A stretch of DNA of 64,000 nucleotides from Drosophila miranda (taxonomy: Eukaryota > Arthropoda > Insecta > Diptera > Drosophilidae). The stretch lies in the NCBI RefSeq assembly GCF_003369915.1, contig NW_022881625.1, forward strand, positions 744,001-808,000, in the 5' to 3' direction. Of the stretch, positions 1 to 10,244 are shown one piece after another. Numbering within the stretch: the stretch's first letter is position 1; the number at the start of each line of letters is the position of its first letter. The position numbers and the translations under genes were made by a program. Under the pieces are notes generated by a model, which was not told the DNA's origin, did not search any database, and was given only the letters and a program-made list of their open reading frames with translations.

Positions 1-467
1 ATGAATTTATAACTAAACTTATATGATAATTAGGATTAAGGAAATATTACCCACAAATTAGAAGCTAAGTCAATTGTTGTGTTTCTACAACTGCAACGTA
101 ATGAATATTGAAATTGAAGTCTCACATTATATTAAAATATGAATCTTTTTGGATTGAAATGAATCTTTAAAATCATAAAAATGGCCTGTCGAGTATCCGT
201 GCCAGGATCTTATAAAATGTGGTAAACCTTAGTAAAGGATTGATCAAGGGACAATGCAAGAACTCGAACGCAATGTCATGGTAGGGAGGGTACAGAAGAG
301 AGGGACAATCAACACCTAGGTTCTCTCTAAATAGAAATGGTTCAGTAGGGCTTTTTTTTTGGCGTGTCGGCGCTATTAGTATTTCAGTTTCCTTTGTTTT
401 ATATAATCACTTATAGTTCCCGTAAAGTGCACTAATTAAATGTAGTGGAGTACGATAGTACAATTAG
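1..467. other. AT-rich left flank, no gene seen
   Basis: This stretch is AT-rich and resembles no part of the gag/tail unit. I see no open frame of useful length, RNA gene or repeat in it. It ends exactly where the large inverted repeat begins at 468, and its reverse complement does not reappear beyond the assembly gap on the other side. It may be host sequence or an unrelated old element. Confidence 0.5.
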
Positions 468-634
468 GCGAGGAAGAACCCCGACCATCCGGCGAGCTAG
501 ACCCGAGCCTAGCAAGAGTGCACACGACCAACCCTATTTGTACGCCGTCCTTAAGTCAGTCATGGTCATCTGCTGATACCGAGGGCCTATATATCTGTTT
601 ACATATATATATATTTAAACTCTGGTACACTACA
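468..634 (+). other. Non-gag flank included in the inverted repeat
   Basis: This segment lies upstream of the 5'-truncated gag G1 and matches no other part of the unit, yet it is duplicated at 49277-49443. The duplication therefore copied flanking DNA as well as array DNA. It contains a short AT tract (about 600-615) and no recognisable gene. Confidence 0.6.
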
Positions 635-1900
635 ACAGACAATACCACAATTAACAATAGAAATAATAATGACGCCAATACAAATACACCTGCCACTACC
701 AACACCAACACCACCACCGCCATCACAATCAAAAACACCCCTGCCACTACCCCCGACGATGACATCCGGCACGGCGAATTCGGGCATCAGCCCAGCCAGG
801 AACGTGGCTTGAGGATCCTCATCCGAGGACTCTCCCACTCCATTCCGCCGGATTGGGTTCGCAGCAGTATGCTGAACGAGGGGTACACGGTTCGGTTTGT
901 GACGGTGATCACCGATCGATTTGATCGCAGCCGCCAATTCAACCTCTTCGAGGCTGAGATCGCCCCCAAACCGGACCGTGGCCAATGCGGGGTGTTAAAG
1001 CTGCGACGCCTGGGTGGGAGGCCCGTCACGGATGAGAGACTTGGAGTCTCCCGTGACCCTGCCCAGTGCCATCGATGTCAGGTGTTTGGCCACACCCGCG
1101 CATACTGTAGACGAGCTGCTGTCTGCATGAAATGCGCGGGTTGACACCTGACGACGGCGTGCAGCAAGCCGAGGAACGTCGCTCCCAAGTGCGCCAACTG
1201 CCAGGGCCAGCACATCAGTGCCAAGGGTTGCCCATCCTACAAGGCAGCCAGGCAGAGGCTCGTGGCCCACAGGGTCGCCAGGGAGGAGGAGCGTCGCAGA
1301 CAGCAGCCACAGCCAAGCCAACAGCGACACCAGCCAATACAACGTCGCCAGCAGCAGCCACATCCACAGCCACTCCATAATCCGCAGCAGCAACGCCAAC
1401 ACCAACCGGATCGGCAGCATCGGCAGCAGCATCGGTATGGCGACCAACATCCCCAGCCATCGACCAGGGGGCGCCAACACCAGAGGGTCCAGCCGATGCA
1501 GCCGATCGCGAATGATGCTCCGACGCCACGCCAACACCAGCAGCAGCAGCGGCCAGACGCCCAGTGCGATGGCAGCTGTGCCAAACATCTAAAAGAGAGC
1601 GCCAGTAAACTCAAAATGCTGGAGGAAAGGTTGGCAGCAATGGCCACGCTGATCGCAAACCTGACAGAGGCTAGAGGCGGGGGCTTGGCAGCCATGCCGC
1701 CACTACAGACAACACCACCTACACACCCGCCGCCACCACAACCAGCCGCCAATACAGCAGCAGCAGTAGCCATATCGGACAGTGAGCCGGATATGGACAT
1801 GGACGACGACAGCCAATGGACCGACGAAGAGCCTTACGATGACCTACGTAGGTTCCTAAATGGACAATCCAGTGGCGACGGATTATACGGCGTCTACTGA
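635..1900 (+). pseudogene. Gag G1 (jockey-clade, 5'-truncated, subtype 1)
   Basis: This is the C-terminal two thirds of a jockey-clade gag, the RNA-binding protein of a LINE-like element. Homology starts at about 635, just before the Thr/Asn-rich stretch. It then shows the RNP-like block before the zinc knuckles (RGLRILIRGL), the first CCHC knuckle (CHRCQVFGHTRAYC) and a second one beginning CMKCAG. A G-to-T change makes a TGA at 1142-1144 right after CMKCAG; the same frame then continues to the normal end at 1900. The third knuckle has lost one codon (HISAKGC against HISSYKGC). The C-terminal part has a coiled-coil-like helix, a short Pro-rich part and the acidic tail ending DGLYGVY. Poly(A) signal AATAAA lies at 1929. 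Without its N-terminus and with a nonsense codon it is very probably non-functional. Confidence 0.85.
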
Positions 1901-2761
1901 TTGCGCCAAATAGCAGAAGTTTAATGGCAATAAAACCTAAAAATAGACAAAATTAAACACAATTAACAACAATCTGCAAACGACCATTAAACATACTCAC
2001 CTGCTATTAAACTGACAGAGCTGCCCCTCCAGCAGCTGCCTCGCCACTCCTGCAACTCTCTTGAGGCATAATGGGCGAAATTTGGAGACCTCATCAGAAG
2101 CACTACCGTCAATTCCAACAGAAGTCCAGAGGCCAGCCACTAAAATACAAAGAAAAACAGCCAATTCACGCCAACACGAAAAAACGCCCAAAACACACAA
2201 AAACACACGTACCTGCCAATCACCAGACAGAGCTGCCCCCACAGCAGCTGCCTCGCCATGAACATCATCAATTTTCTGCCAAAGGAGCTGAAAAGGAGGC
2301 CTTTTTTGAACCGATGACGAACGTGGCCGAGGAGGCCAGGCCAACTCTGCTGACAACGCATCCTGGTGGCCGGACCAGCAGCCACTCGGATGCGGCCAAT
2401 CAACAAGTAAATCGACAACGTATCCTGGTGGCCGGACCAGTTGCCACTTGGATGCAGCCAATAATACTGACAGTCTGACATCACACACCGATGTCAACGC
2501 CAACACACTGGACAACGCATCTCGGGTGGCCGGACCAGTGCCACTCGGTCTGCTGCATTAAACCAACAGACAGATGCAACGTGGGCGGCCGGACTAGAGC
2601 CGCTCGCCATCTCCAACTTTGCCCACGATGCACGCCAACACCATCAATCCAGCCATCGCCACTAAACAACACACAGGGGGACAACAGAGCCGGCCGGTAT
2701 ACAGCGTAATGTTCGCATTGCGTTTGATATGCCTGCCGGTGCTCCGTTGTTGTTTGTCCTC

Positions 2762-2835
2762 CTGTTAGAAATAAAATAAATATAATTAATATGTTTATAT
2801 GTGTGTAAATGTATGTCAATTATCGTTTATTTTAC
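2762..2835 (-). other. Intron-like segment on the strand opposite gag
   Basis: Read on the - strand it begins AAG|GTAAAA and ends with a pyrimidine-rich TTTATTTCTAACAG|GAGG, 74 nt long, with a branch-like TTAAT 25-30 nt before the end. This is a typical short Drosophila intron. The same segment recurs in every unit that keeps this part of the tail (for example 44051-44124 on + in the right arm). No transcript evidence is available here. Confidence 0.6.
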
Positions 2836-3064
2836 CTTGTCTGCATCAATGTTCTTGTTGTAGATGCCAATCCTGTTGTTTTTTGTAGTTTTTGCATGTC
2901 CGTAGATAGTTTTAGTTACTTACCTGTGATATTAGAATTAAGTTTTTGTAAATTAATGTAGTTTTTCTGTAGTTAATTGTATATTTTTCGTAGTTTTCTA
3001 ATTAGTTTTACCTTCTTACTCTTCTTCCCAACCTATCTGCCATTCCCATAATTCCCCTTGACAC

Positions 3065-3086
3065 GTGGTATTACCAAAAATACCAC
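3065..3086 (+). other. Conserved 8-bp hairpin in the tail
   Basis: GTGGTATT (3065-3072) pairs perfectly with AATACCAC (3079-3086) across a 6-base loop. It recurs in all type A and most type B tails (for example 6101, 10933, 16697, 24597, 52427, 57799 and mirror positions). One type B copy (about 62450 on the - strand) has a mismatch in the stem. Role unknown. Confidence 0.6.
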
Positions 3087-3363
3087 GCAAATACCAGACT
3101 ATGACCGATAACACACCAAAAAGCCATTTCAAATTTAAAATGCATTTATCAATGCCCAGTGTGTTATCGGTCGCAAATTCGGCAATTTATGCCCAGCCAA
3201 TTCCTCCCCACCCCCTACCCACTTCAAATGCCACTAAATGCCAAATGCGGTTGAGCAGGAGCAAAATTAACACTGCCAACCTCCGCCACTCTGCCAAACG
3301 CCCCAATAAAGCCATTTCAACCGCCCATATGATGCTATGCGGTCGACTCTTCGGAGCGTCACG

Positions 3364-3404
3364 CGCCCGGATCGAAAGATCCGGAAGTTTACAGTATCCG
3401 GGCG
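3364..3404 (+). other. GNRA-tetraloop hairpin with a competing partner
   Basis: CCGGATC (3367-3373), loop GAAA, GATCCGG (3378-3384) forms a perfect 7-bp stem with a GNRA loop. The same 5' half, CGCCCGGAT (3364-3372), is also a perfect 9-bp complement of ATCCGGGCG (3396-3404), so two structures compete. Just upstream lies CTC-TTCG-GAG, a second stable tetraloop hairpin. Type B units keep both stems and carry GTAA instead of GAAA (11236-11253, partner 11265-11273). The loop change remains GNRA. Confidence 0.6.
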
Positions 3405-3427
3405 GTTATACGGGAGCAGGCATTTAT

Positions 3428-3446
3428 CCCCCCCCCCCCCCCCCCA
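3428..3446 (+). repeat. C19 run (length-variable between copies)
   Basis: Pure C tract after the conserved hairpin block. The mirror copy on the right arm is a 26-base G run (46471-46496). Other copies: broken C run at 6463-6476, about C16 near 17060, C25 at 24959-24983, and about G14 near 32818. Such runs can form G-quadruplex or slip during replication and sequencing. Confidence 0.9.
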
Positions 3447-3570
3447 TCCTATCCCATCCCCCAACAACAGAGCAGCCACTACACACAGCACAAACATAAG
3501 ACACTGGCCGCTAACCAACGACAACGACAACACACACAGCCACTAAAACAAACGGCTATTCCAATTCTCC

Positions 3571-3804
3571 ATTGCCTACTTATCGGTGCTGCTGCCCTCG
3601 GACCACTTTCATCTCAGTGAAAGTGGGGTGAGTGAAAGTGGAACCGGGGGTGAGAGCACCGGTAAATGACGATCGGCGATCGGGCCAGTCGAGTTGAGGG
3701 GGAGAGTATGGGAGTTGGCGGACATGTGAGAGTACCACCATGAACCTCGTCCGCCACTCTCATCTCGTCCACCCGCTCGAGAGGTCGCGATCGTCGGACG
3801 TACG
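3571..3804 (+). promoter_or_regulatory. Conserved leader block, candidate promoter region
   Basis: This block is much better conserved between type A and type B units than the sequence on either side. It contains three inverted-repeat systems: CCACTTTCA/TGAAAGTGG (3603-3611 with 3618-3626 or 3633-3641), GGCGGAC/GTCCGCC (3717-3723 with 3749-3755) and TGAGAGT/ACTCTCA (3727-3733 with 3756-3762). The last two interleave. It also has repeated CGATCG motifs (3670-3682 and about 3788-3797). Copies: 6601-6838, 11401-11634, about 17200-17430, 25110-25339, 52914-53141, partial 58119-58260, and on the - strand in the inverted units. Position upstream of the leader and of a TATA box in type B suggests promoter function; that is inference. 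Confidence 0.5.
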
Positions 3805-3894
3805 TGCCATAACCGTTTCGTGTCGTTTTTTCGTGTCGCCGTTTTCCGTTGTCTTGCTGTTGTGCTTTGTTTTCTTTTTTGTGGTGTCTGTCGT

Positions 3895-3914
3895 GTGCCG
3901 TGCCGTGCCGTGCC
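3895..3914 (+). repeat. GTGCC pentanucleotide repeat
   Basis: Four tandem GTGCC units in the leader. The count varies between copies, with five or more at about 25433-25459. It lies about 180 bases upstream of the gag region in every type A leader, and on the - strand at 21302-21322 and similar places. Confidence 0.8.
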
Positions 3915-4077
3915 GCCCTTCCTCCACCACACCCATTACTTACCTTGACAAACTTTTGTTCCCGTCCACATCGTAAAAAAAAAAAGAGAATAAAAGTGCC
4001 AGTAAATTACATTAAACACAAACACACACAAGAGACTTTTCAATTAAAGAACAACAAACAGGCAGCAGATCGCCAAC

Positions 4078-4936
4078 ACCAACGCCCCAGCCAATGCAGA
4101 GCGCCGACGCCACAGCCTTCCATCGAGTGAGTACCCAGCCATTGCCATGGCCGATATATCCACGGCCACAGCCACTCCCCCCTCGAGACACATCACAAAA
4201 ACCGCGCCAAACGCAAAGGGAAGGGCCGATGGGACGCCGCTCCCGCTGCCGCTTTTCCCGCCTCTCACGCTCTCGGACATACAAAACCGTTCGGGAGTAA
4301 CGGGAGAGGGAGAAGACGGAGGAGAGCCGGCTAGCCGACGCGCAAGAGCGGAGCGCCAAAACGGCCAACGGGCCGCCACACACACACACACGACCGGATC
4401 GAACCCGTTGCGTGTCGAACTTGGTTCGAGTTCGAGCAGCGGGTCGATCCGAGCCATAGCCCAGTCAGCACCAATACTACGACAAACAGCAGCAACTACA
4501 CAACCACAATCACAGCCAATCCCACCAACACCAAAACGACGCCGCGCCCTCATCGACAGTGGGAGCGAAGATGAGGATGAGGGTGAGAGGGCCGCCAATT
4601 AGGAAGCCGAAGAAGAAAAGGCAGACAATGGAGGAGCTGGAGGCTATTGTCCAGGAGCAGCTGAGGCAGCACGAGCTGAGGGAGCAACAGCAGAAGCAGC
4701 AGAAACGGACGGCACATGCAGCCAACACCAACACAGTTGCCGATCCTGCCACTATGCCGCAATCTGCACAGCCAACACATGCCCCTGCCCCTGCCATATC
4801 GGACAGTGAGCCGGATATGGACATGGACGACGACAGCCAATGGACCGACGAAGAGCCTTACGATGACCTACGTAGGTTCCTAAATGGACAATCCAGTGGC
4901 GACTTTGAAAGCGACGGATTATACGGCGTCTACTGA
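4078..4936 (+). pseudogene. Gag G2, triple-deletion derivative lacking the zinc knuckles
   Basis: This gag copy has lost three blocks relative to G3/G5. The first deletion removes the ATG and about 50 codons; its breakpoint lies in a repeated GCCAACAC. The second removes about 50 bases in the basic linker after GAGAGG, shifting the frame. The third jumps from the Pro-Ala repeat THAPAPA straight to ISDSEPDMD, removing the whole RNP-like and three-knuckle region. The coiled-coil stretch EELEAIVQEQLRQHELREQ and the acidic tail ending DGLYGVY remain in one frame (4559-4936). It cannot bind RNA through knuckles. Poly(A) signal AATAAA follows at about 4965. Confidence 0.85.
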
Positions 4937-7127
4937 TTGCGCCAAATAGCAGAAGTTTAATGGCAATAAAACCTAAAAATAGACAAAATTAAACACAATT
5001 AACAACAATCTGCAAACGACCATTAAACATACTCACCTGCTATTAAACTGACAGAGCTGCCCCTCCAGCAGCTGCCTCGCCACTCCTGCAACTCTCTTGA
5101 GGCATAATGGGCGAAATTTGGAGACCACATCAGAAGCACTACCGTCAATTCCAACAGAAGTCCAGAGGCCAGCCACTAAAATAAAAAGAAAAACAGCCAA
5201 TTCACGCCAACACGAAAAAACGCCCAAAACACACAAAAACACACGTACCTGCCAATCACCAGACAGAGCTGCCCCCACAGCAGCTGCCTCGCCATGAACA
5301 TCATCAATTTTCTGCCAAAGGAGCGGAAAAGGAGGCCTTTTTTGAACCGATGACGAACGTGGCCGAGGAGGCCAGGCCAACTCTGCTGACAACGCATCCT
5401 GGTGGCCGGACCAGCAGCCACTCGGATGCGGCCAATCAACAAGTAAATCGACAACGTATCCTGGTGGCCGGACCAGTTGCCACTTGGATGCAGCCAATAA
5501 TACTGACAGTCTGACATCACACACCGATGTCAACGCCAACACACTGGACAACGCATCTCGGGTGGCCGGACCAGTGCCACTCGGTCTGCTGCATTAAACC
5601 AACAGACAGATGCAACGTGGGCGGCCGGACTAGAGCCGCTCGCCATCTCCAACTTTGCCCACGATGCACGCCAACACCATCAATCCAGCCATCGCCACTA
5701 AACAACACACAGGGGGACAACAGAGCCGGCCGGTATACAGCGTAATGTTCGCATTGCGTTTGATATGCCTGCCGGTGCTCCGTTGTTGTTTGTCCTCCTG
5801 TTAGAAATAAAATAAATATAATTAATATGTTTATATGTGTGTAAATGTATGTCAATTATCGTTTATTTTACCTTGTCTGCATCAATGTTCTTGTTGTAGA
5901 TGTCAATCCTGTTGTTTTTTGTAGTTTTTGCATGTCCGTAGATAGTTTTAGTTACTTACCTGTGATATTAGAATTAAGTATTTGTAAATTAATGTAGTTT
6001 TTCTGTAGTTAATTGTATATTTTTCGTAGTTTTCTAATTAGTTTTACCTTCTTACTCTTCTTCCCAACCTATCTGCCATTCCCATAATTCCCCTTGACAC
6101 GTGGTATTACCAAAAATACCACGCAAATACCAGACTATGACCGATAACACACCAAAAAGCCATTTCAAAATTAAAATGCATTTATCAATGCCCAGTGTGT
6201 TATCGGTCGCAAATTCGGCAATTTATGCCCAGCCAATTCCTCCCCACCCCCTACCCACTTCAAATGCCGCTAAATGCCAAATGCGGTTGAGCAGGAGCAA
6301 AATTAACACTGCCAACCTCCGCCACTCTGCCAAACGCCCCAATAAAGCCATTTCAACCGCCCATATGATGCTATGCGGTCGACTCTTCGGAGCGTCACGC
6401 GCCCGGATCGAAAGATCCGGAAGTTTACAGTATCCGGGCGGTTATACGGGAGCAGGCATTTAACCCCCGCCCCCCCATCCTATCCCATCCCCCAACAACA
6501 GAGCAGCCACTACACACAGCACAAACATAAGACACTGGCCGCTAACCAACGACAACGACAACACACACAGCCACTAAAACAAACGGCTATTCCAATTCTC
6601 CATTGCCTACTTATCGGTGCTGCTGCCCTCGGACCACTTTCATCTCACTCAATATTGGGGTGAGTGAAAGTGGAACCGGGGGTGAGAGCACCGGTAAATG
6701 ACGATCGGCGATCGGGCCAGTCGAGTTGAGGGGGAGAGTATGGGAGTTGGCGGACATGTGAGAGTACCACCGTGAACCTCGTCCGCCACTCTCATCTCGT
6801 CCACCCGCTCGAGAGGTCGCGATCGTCGGACGTACGTGCCATAACCGTTTCGTGTCGTTTTTTCGTGTCGCCGTTTTCCGTTGTCTTGCTGTTGTGCTTT
6901 GTTTTCTTTTTTGTGGTGTCTGTCGTGTGCCGTGCCGTGCCGTGCCGCCCTTCCTCCACCACACCCATTACTTACCTTGACAAACTTTTGTTCCCGTCCA
7001 CATCGTAAAAAAAAAGAGAATAAAAGTGCCAATAAATTACATTAAACACAAACGCACACAAGAGACTTTTCAATTAAAGAACAACAAACAGGCAGCAGAT
7101 CGCCAACACACAAACCAACAGCCAGCC
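4937..7127 (+). repeat. Type A tail and leader between G2 and G3
   Basis: Complete tail plus leader, nearly identical to 1901-4077: tandem-repeat zone about 5376-5660, GC hairpin about 5724-5780, - strand intron-like segment about 5798-5871, GTGGTATT hairpin at 6101, GAAA hairpin about 6403-6420, interrupted C run (ccccgcccccc) near 6463-6476, conserved block 6601-6838, GTGCC repeats about 6928-6947, A9 near 7007-7015 and the full leader to the gag ATG. This is the best reference for an undeleted type A tail. Confidence 0.8.
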
Positions 7128-8669
7128 ATGACCAGAGGAATGGCCAGACGAGGGACAACCAGACGACACAGCGACGGCGGCAGAGCGGCCCGCAGAGGCG
7201 CCCTAGCAGCAGCAGCAGCAGCCAACAACACCAACACAAACACCGCCAATAGCAGCAGCAGCAGCAGAGCCCTCGGCGCAGGCGCCAACACCAACGCCCC
7301 AGCCAATGCAGAGCGCCGACGCCACAGCCTTCCATCGAGTGAGTACCCAGCCATTGCCATGGCCGATATATCCACGGCCACAGCCACTCCCCCCTCGAGA
7401 CACATCACAAAAACCGCGCCAAACGCAAAGGGAAGGGCCGATGGGACGCCGCTCCCGCTGCCGCTTTTCCCGCCTCTCACGCTCTCGGACATACAAAACC
7501 GTTCGGGAGTAACGGGAGAGGGAGAAGACGGAGGAGAGCCGGCTAGCCGACGCGCAAGAGCGGAGCGCCAAAACGGCCAACGGGCCGCCACACACACACA
7601 CACGACCGGATCGAACCCGTTGCGTGTCGAACTTGGTTCGAGTTCGAGCAGCGGGTCGATCCGAGCCATAGCCCAGTCAGCACCAATACTACGACAAACA
7701 GCAGCAACTACACAACCACAATCACAGCCAATCCCACCAACACCAAAACGACGCCGCGCCCTCATCGACAGTGGGAGCGAAGATAAGGATGAGGGTGAGA
7801 GGAAGCAGGCCAGAAGACGGGGCCGCCATCACCAGCAGCGGCAGCAGCGGCCGCCAATTAGGAAGCCGAAGAAGAAAAGGCAGACAATGAAGGAGCTGGA
7901 GGCTATTGTCCAGGAGCAGCTGAGGCAGCACGAGCTGAGGGAGCAACAGCAGAAGCAGCAGAAACGGACGGCACATGCAGCCAACACCAACACAGTTGCC
8001 GATCCTGCCACTATGCCGCAATCTGCACAGCCAACACATGCCCCTGCCCCTGCCCCTGCCCCTGCCCCTGCCACTACTATAATTGCCAATAGCCAGACCC
8101 ACAGCCATCACCAACATCGACAACAGCCAATACATAGACAATCACCAGCCATTCACACAGACAATACCACAATTAACAATAGAGATAATAATGACGCCAA
8201 TACAAATACAAATACACCCGCCAATACAAACACCAACACCACCACCGCCATCACCATCACAAACACCCCTGCCACTACCACCGACGATGACATCCGGCAC
8301 GGCGAATTCGGGCATCAGCACAGCCAGGAACGTGGCTTGAGGATCCTCATCCGAGGACTCTCCCACTCCACGCCGCCGGATTGGATTCGCAGCAGCATGC
8401 TGAATGAGGGGTTCACGGTTCGGTTTGTAAGGGTGATCACCGATCGATTTGATCGCAGCCGCCAATTCAACCTCTTCGAGGCTGAGATCGCCCCCAAACC
8501 GGACCGTGGCCAATGCGGGGTGTTAAAGCTGCGACGCCTGGGTGGGAGGCCCGTCACGGTTGAGAGACTTGGAGTCTCCCGTGACCCTGCCCAGTGCCAT
8601 CGATGTCAGGTGTTTGGCCACACCCGCGCATATTGTAGACGCGCTGCAGTTTGCAAAAAAAAAAGATAA
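7128..8669 (+). CDS. Gag G3, C-terminally truncated after the first zinc knuckle
   Basis: The open frame from ATG 7128 encodes 513 residues. The second in-frame Met is four codons later; 7128 is chosen because all copies share MTRGMARRG. Order: basic N-terminus, Ala run and Thr/Asn repeats, low-complexity middle, nuclear-localisation-like PKRRRALIDS, a Lys-rich start (RKPKKKRQ) leading into a Gln/Glu-rich coiled coil, a Pro-Ala run, then the RNP-like block RGLRILIRGL...RLGVSRDPAQ and one complete CCHC knuckle (CHRCQVFGHTRAYC). At 8654 the gene is joined to an A10 stretch and the leader of G4, so it ends AVCKKKR and lacks knuckles 2 and 3 and the acidic tail. The right-arm copy has a frameshift. 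It could make a stable but truncated protein; function is unlikely. Confidence 0.75.
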   Translation: MTRGMARRGTTRRHSDGGRAARRGALAAAAAANNTNTNTANSSSSSRALGAGANTNAPANAERRRHSLPSSEYPAIAMADISTATATPPSRHITKTAPNAKGRADGTPLPLPLFPPLTLSDIQNRSGVTGEGEDGGEPASRRARAERQNGQRAATHTHTTGSNPLRVELGSSSSSGSIRAIAQSAPILRQTAATTQPQSQPIPPTPKRRRALIDSGSEDKDEGERKQARRRGRHHQQRQQRPPIRKPKKKRQTMKELEAIVQEQLRQHELREQQQKQQKRTAHAANTNTVADPATMPQSAQPTHAPAPAPAPAPATTIIANSQTHSHHQHRQQPIHRQSPAIHTDNTTINNRDNNDANTNTNTPANTNTNTTTAITITNTPATTTDDDIRHGEFGHQHSQERGLRILIRGLSHSTPPDWIRSSMLNEGFTVRFVRVITDRFDRSRQFNLFEAEIAPKPDRGQCGVLKLRRLGGRPVTVERLGVSRDPAQCHRCQVFGHTRAYCRRAAVCKKKR

Positions 8670-8739
8670 CTAAGGTGCCAATAAATACATTAAACACAAA
8701 CACACACACACAAGAGACACAAGAGACCAACAGCCAGCC
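8670..8739 (+). other. Short leader of G4 with a 40-base deletion
   Basis: Only 70 bases separate G3 and G4; the whole tail of the G3 unit is gone. Relative to the right arm (41143-41252) the leader has lost 40 bases between two AAGAGAC copies. The preceding A10 and GATAACTAAGG resemble the type B leader, so the deletion ended at the A-rich leader border. Confidence 0.75.
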
Positions 8740-10244
8740 ATGACCAGAGGAATGGCCAGACGAGGGTCAACCAGACGACACAGCGACGGCGGCAGAGCGG
8801 CCCGCAGAGGCGCCCTAGCAGCAGCAGCAGCAGCCAACAACACCAACACCAACACCAACACCAACACCGCCAATAGCAGCAGCAGCAGCAGAGCCCTCGG
8901 CGCAGGCGCCAACACCAACGCCCCAGCCAATGCAGAGCGCCGACGCCACAGCCTTCCATCGAGTGAGTACCCAGCCATTGCCATGGCCGATATATCCACG
9001 GCCACAGCCACTCCCCACTCGAGACCCGTCACAAAAACCGCGCCAACCACAAAGGGAAAGGCCGAAAAGACGCCGCTCTCACTGCCACTTTTCCCGCCTC
9101 TCACGCTCTTGGACGCACAAAACTGTTCAGGAGTAACGGGAGAGGGAGAAGACGGAGGAGAGCCGGCAAGCCGACGCGCAAGAGCGGAGCGCCAAAACGG
9201 CCAACGGGCAGCCACACACACACACACGACCGGATCGAACCTGTTGCGTGTCGAACCTGGTTCGAGCTCGAGCAGCGGGTCGATCCGAGCCATAGCCCAG
9301 CCTGCTCCAATGCCACAAATCCCACCAACACCAAAACGACGCCGCGCCCTCATCGACAGTGGGAGTGACGATGAGGGTGAGGGTGAGATGAAGCAGGCTA
9401 GACGACGGGGCCGCCATCACCAGCAGCGGCAGCAAACACAAAACACAAATACAAACACCAACACCGTCACCGCCACTCACACCAGCACCAGCACCATCGC
9501 CAATACCAACACCAACACAACTACTGCCACTCCCAATACACACACCCTTGCCATTGCCAATGACATCCGGAACGGCGAGTTCGGGCATCAGCCTGTGGAG
9601 GACAGAGGCTTGAGGATCCTCATCCGAGGTCTTCCCCATTCCACGCCCTCTGACTGGTTCCGGGACTGTATGCATGCCGAGGGTACACGGTCCGGTTTAC
9701 TCGGGCGATCACCGATCGATTCGATCGCAGCCGCCAATACAACCTCTTCGAGGCTGAGATCGCCCCCAAACCGGACCGTGGTCAATTCGATGTGTTGAAG
9801 CTGCGACGCCTGGGTGGGAGGCCCGTCACGGTTGAGAGACTTGGAGTCTCCCGTGACCCTGCCCAGTGCCATCGATGTCAGGTGTTTGGCCACACCCGCG
9901 CATATTGTAGACGAGCTGCTGTCTGCATGAAATGCGCGGGTGGACATCAGACGACGGAGTGCAGCAAGCCAAGGGCCGTCAATCCCAAATGCGCCAACTG
10001 CCAAGGCGCCCACATCAGCGCCTACAAGGGCTGCAGCGCCTACAAGGCAGCCAGGCAGCGGCTCCTGGCCCACAGGGTCGCTGTCCAGGAGCATCGACGG
10101 CAGCAGCAGCAGCCTCAGCCACTACGGCAACAGCCACAGCAAATGCAGCAGCCAATACAGCAGCAACAGCCAGCACATCGTCTCCAGCAGCCATCACAAC
10201 GTCACCAGCAGCCACTACAGCGACAGTTGCAGCAGCAGCCACTT

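Larger units (their letters stand above)
1901..4077 (+). repeat. Type A tail and leader between G1 and G2
   Basis: Non-coding part of one unit. In order: an AATAAA 29 bases after the gag stop; reverse-strand intron-like segments; degenerate tandem repeats with the core GGTGGCCGGACCAG (about 2340-2620); a GC-rich hairpin region (about 2688-2745); an intron-like segment on the - strand at 2762-2835; the GTGGTATT hairpin at 3065; the conserved CTTCGGAG and GAAA hairpins near 3340-3404; a 19-base C run; the conserved 234-base block 3571-3804; GTGCC repeats; an A run at 3976-3986; and the leader. The gag ATG region is missing because G2 begins after a deletion. The equivalent region on the right arm is 45843-48012. 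Confidence 0.8.

Noticed and set aside
3340..3420. Hammerhead or HDV-like self-cleaving ribozyme in the conserved hairpin block
   Set aside because: I could not place a hammerhead core or an HDV-type P1/P1.1/P3 arrangement. A CTGATGAG occurs in the antisense tail but without the matching GAAA strand.
3065..3499. A tail frame of 90-145 codons (from MTDNTPKSHFKFK onward) recurring in every unit as a possible second sense gene
   Set aside because: Type A and B keep the frame through two compensating indels, but nearly all base differences between them change the residue. That indicates no selection for protein, so the openness is probably composition and recent common descent.
3717..3762. H-type pseudoknot from GGCGGAC/GTCCGCC and TGAGAGT/ACTCTCA
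   Set aside because: The linkers (3 nt and 0 nt) are too short for both 7-bp stems to form together. Reported instead as two alternative hairpins.
3740..3976. Small frame MNLVRHSHLVHPLERSRSSD with a hydrophobic stretch in the leader
   Set aside because: The first 21 codons overlap the conserved inverted-repeat block and the rest is T-rich sequence that diverges between copies with frame changes. No coding signature seen.
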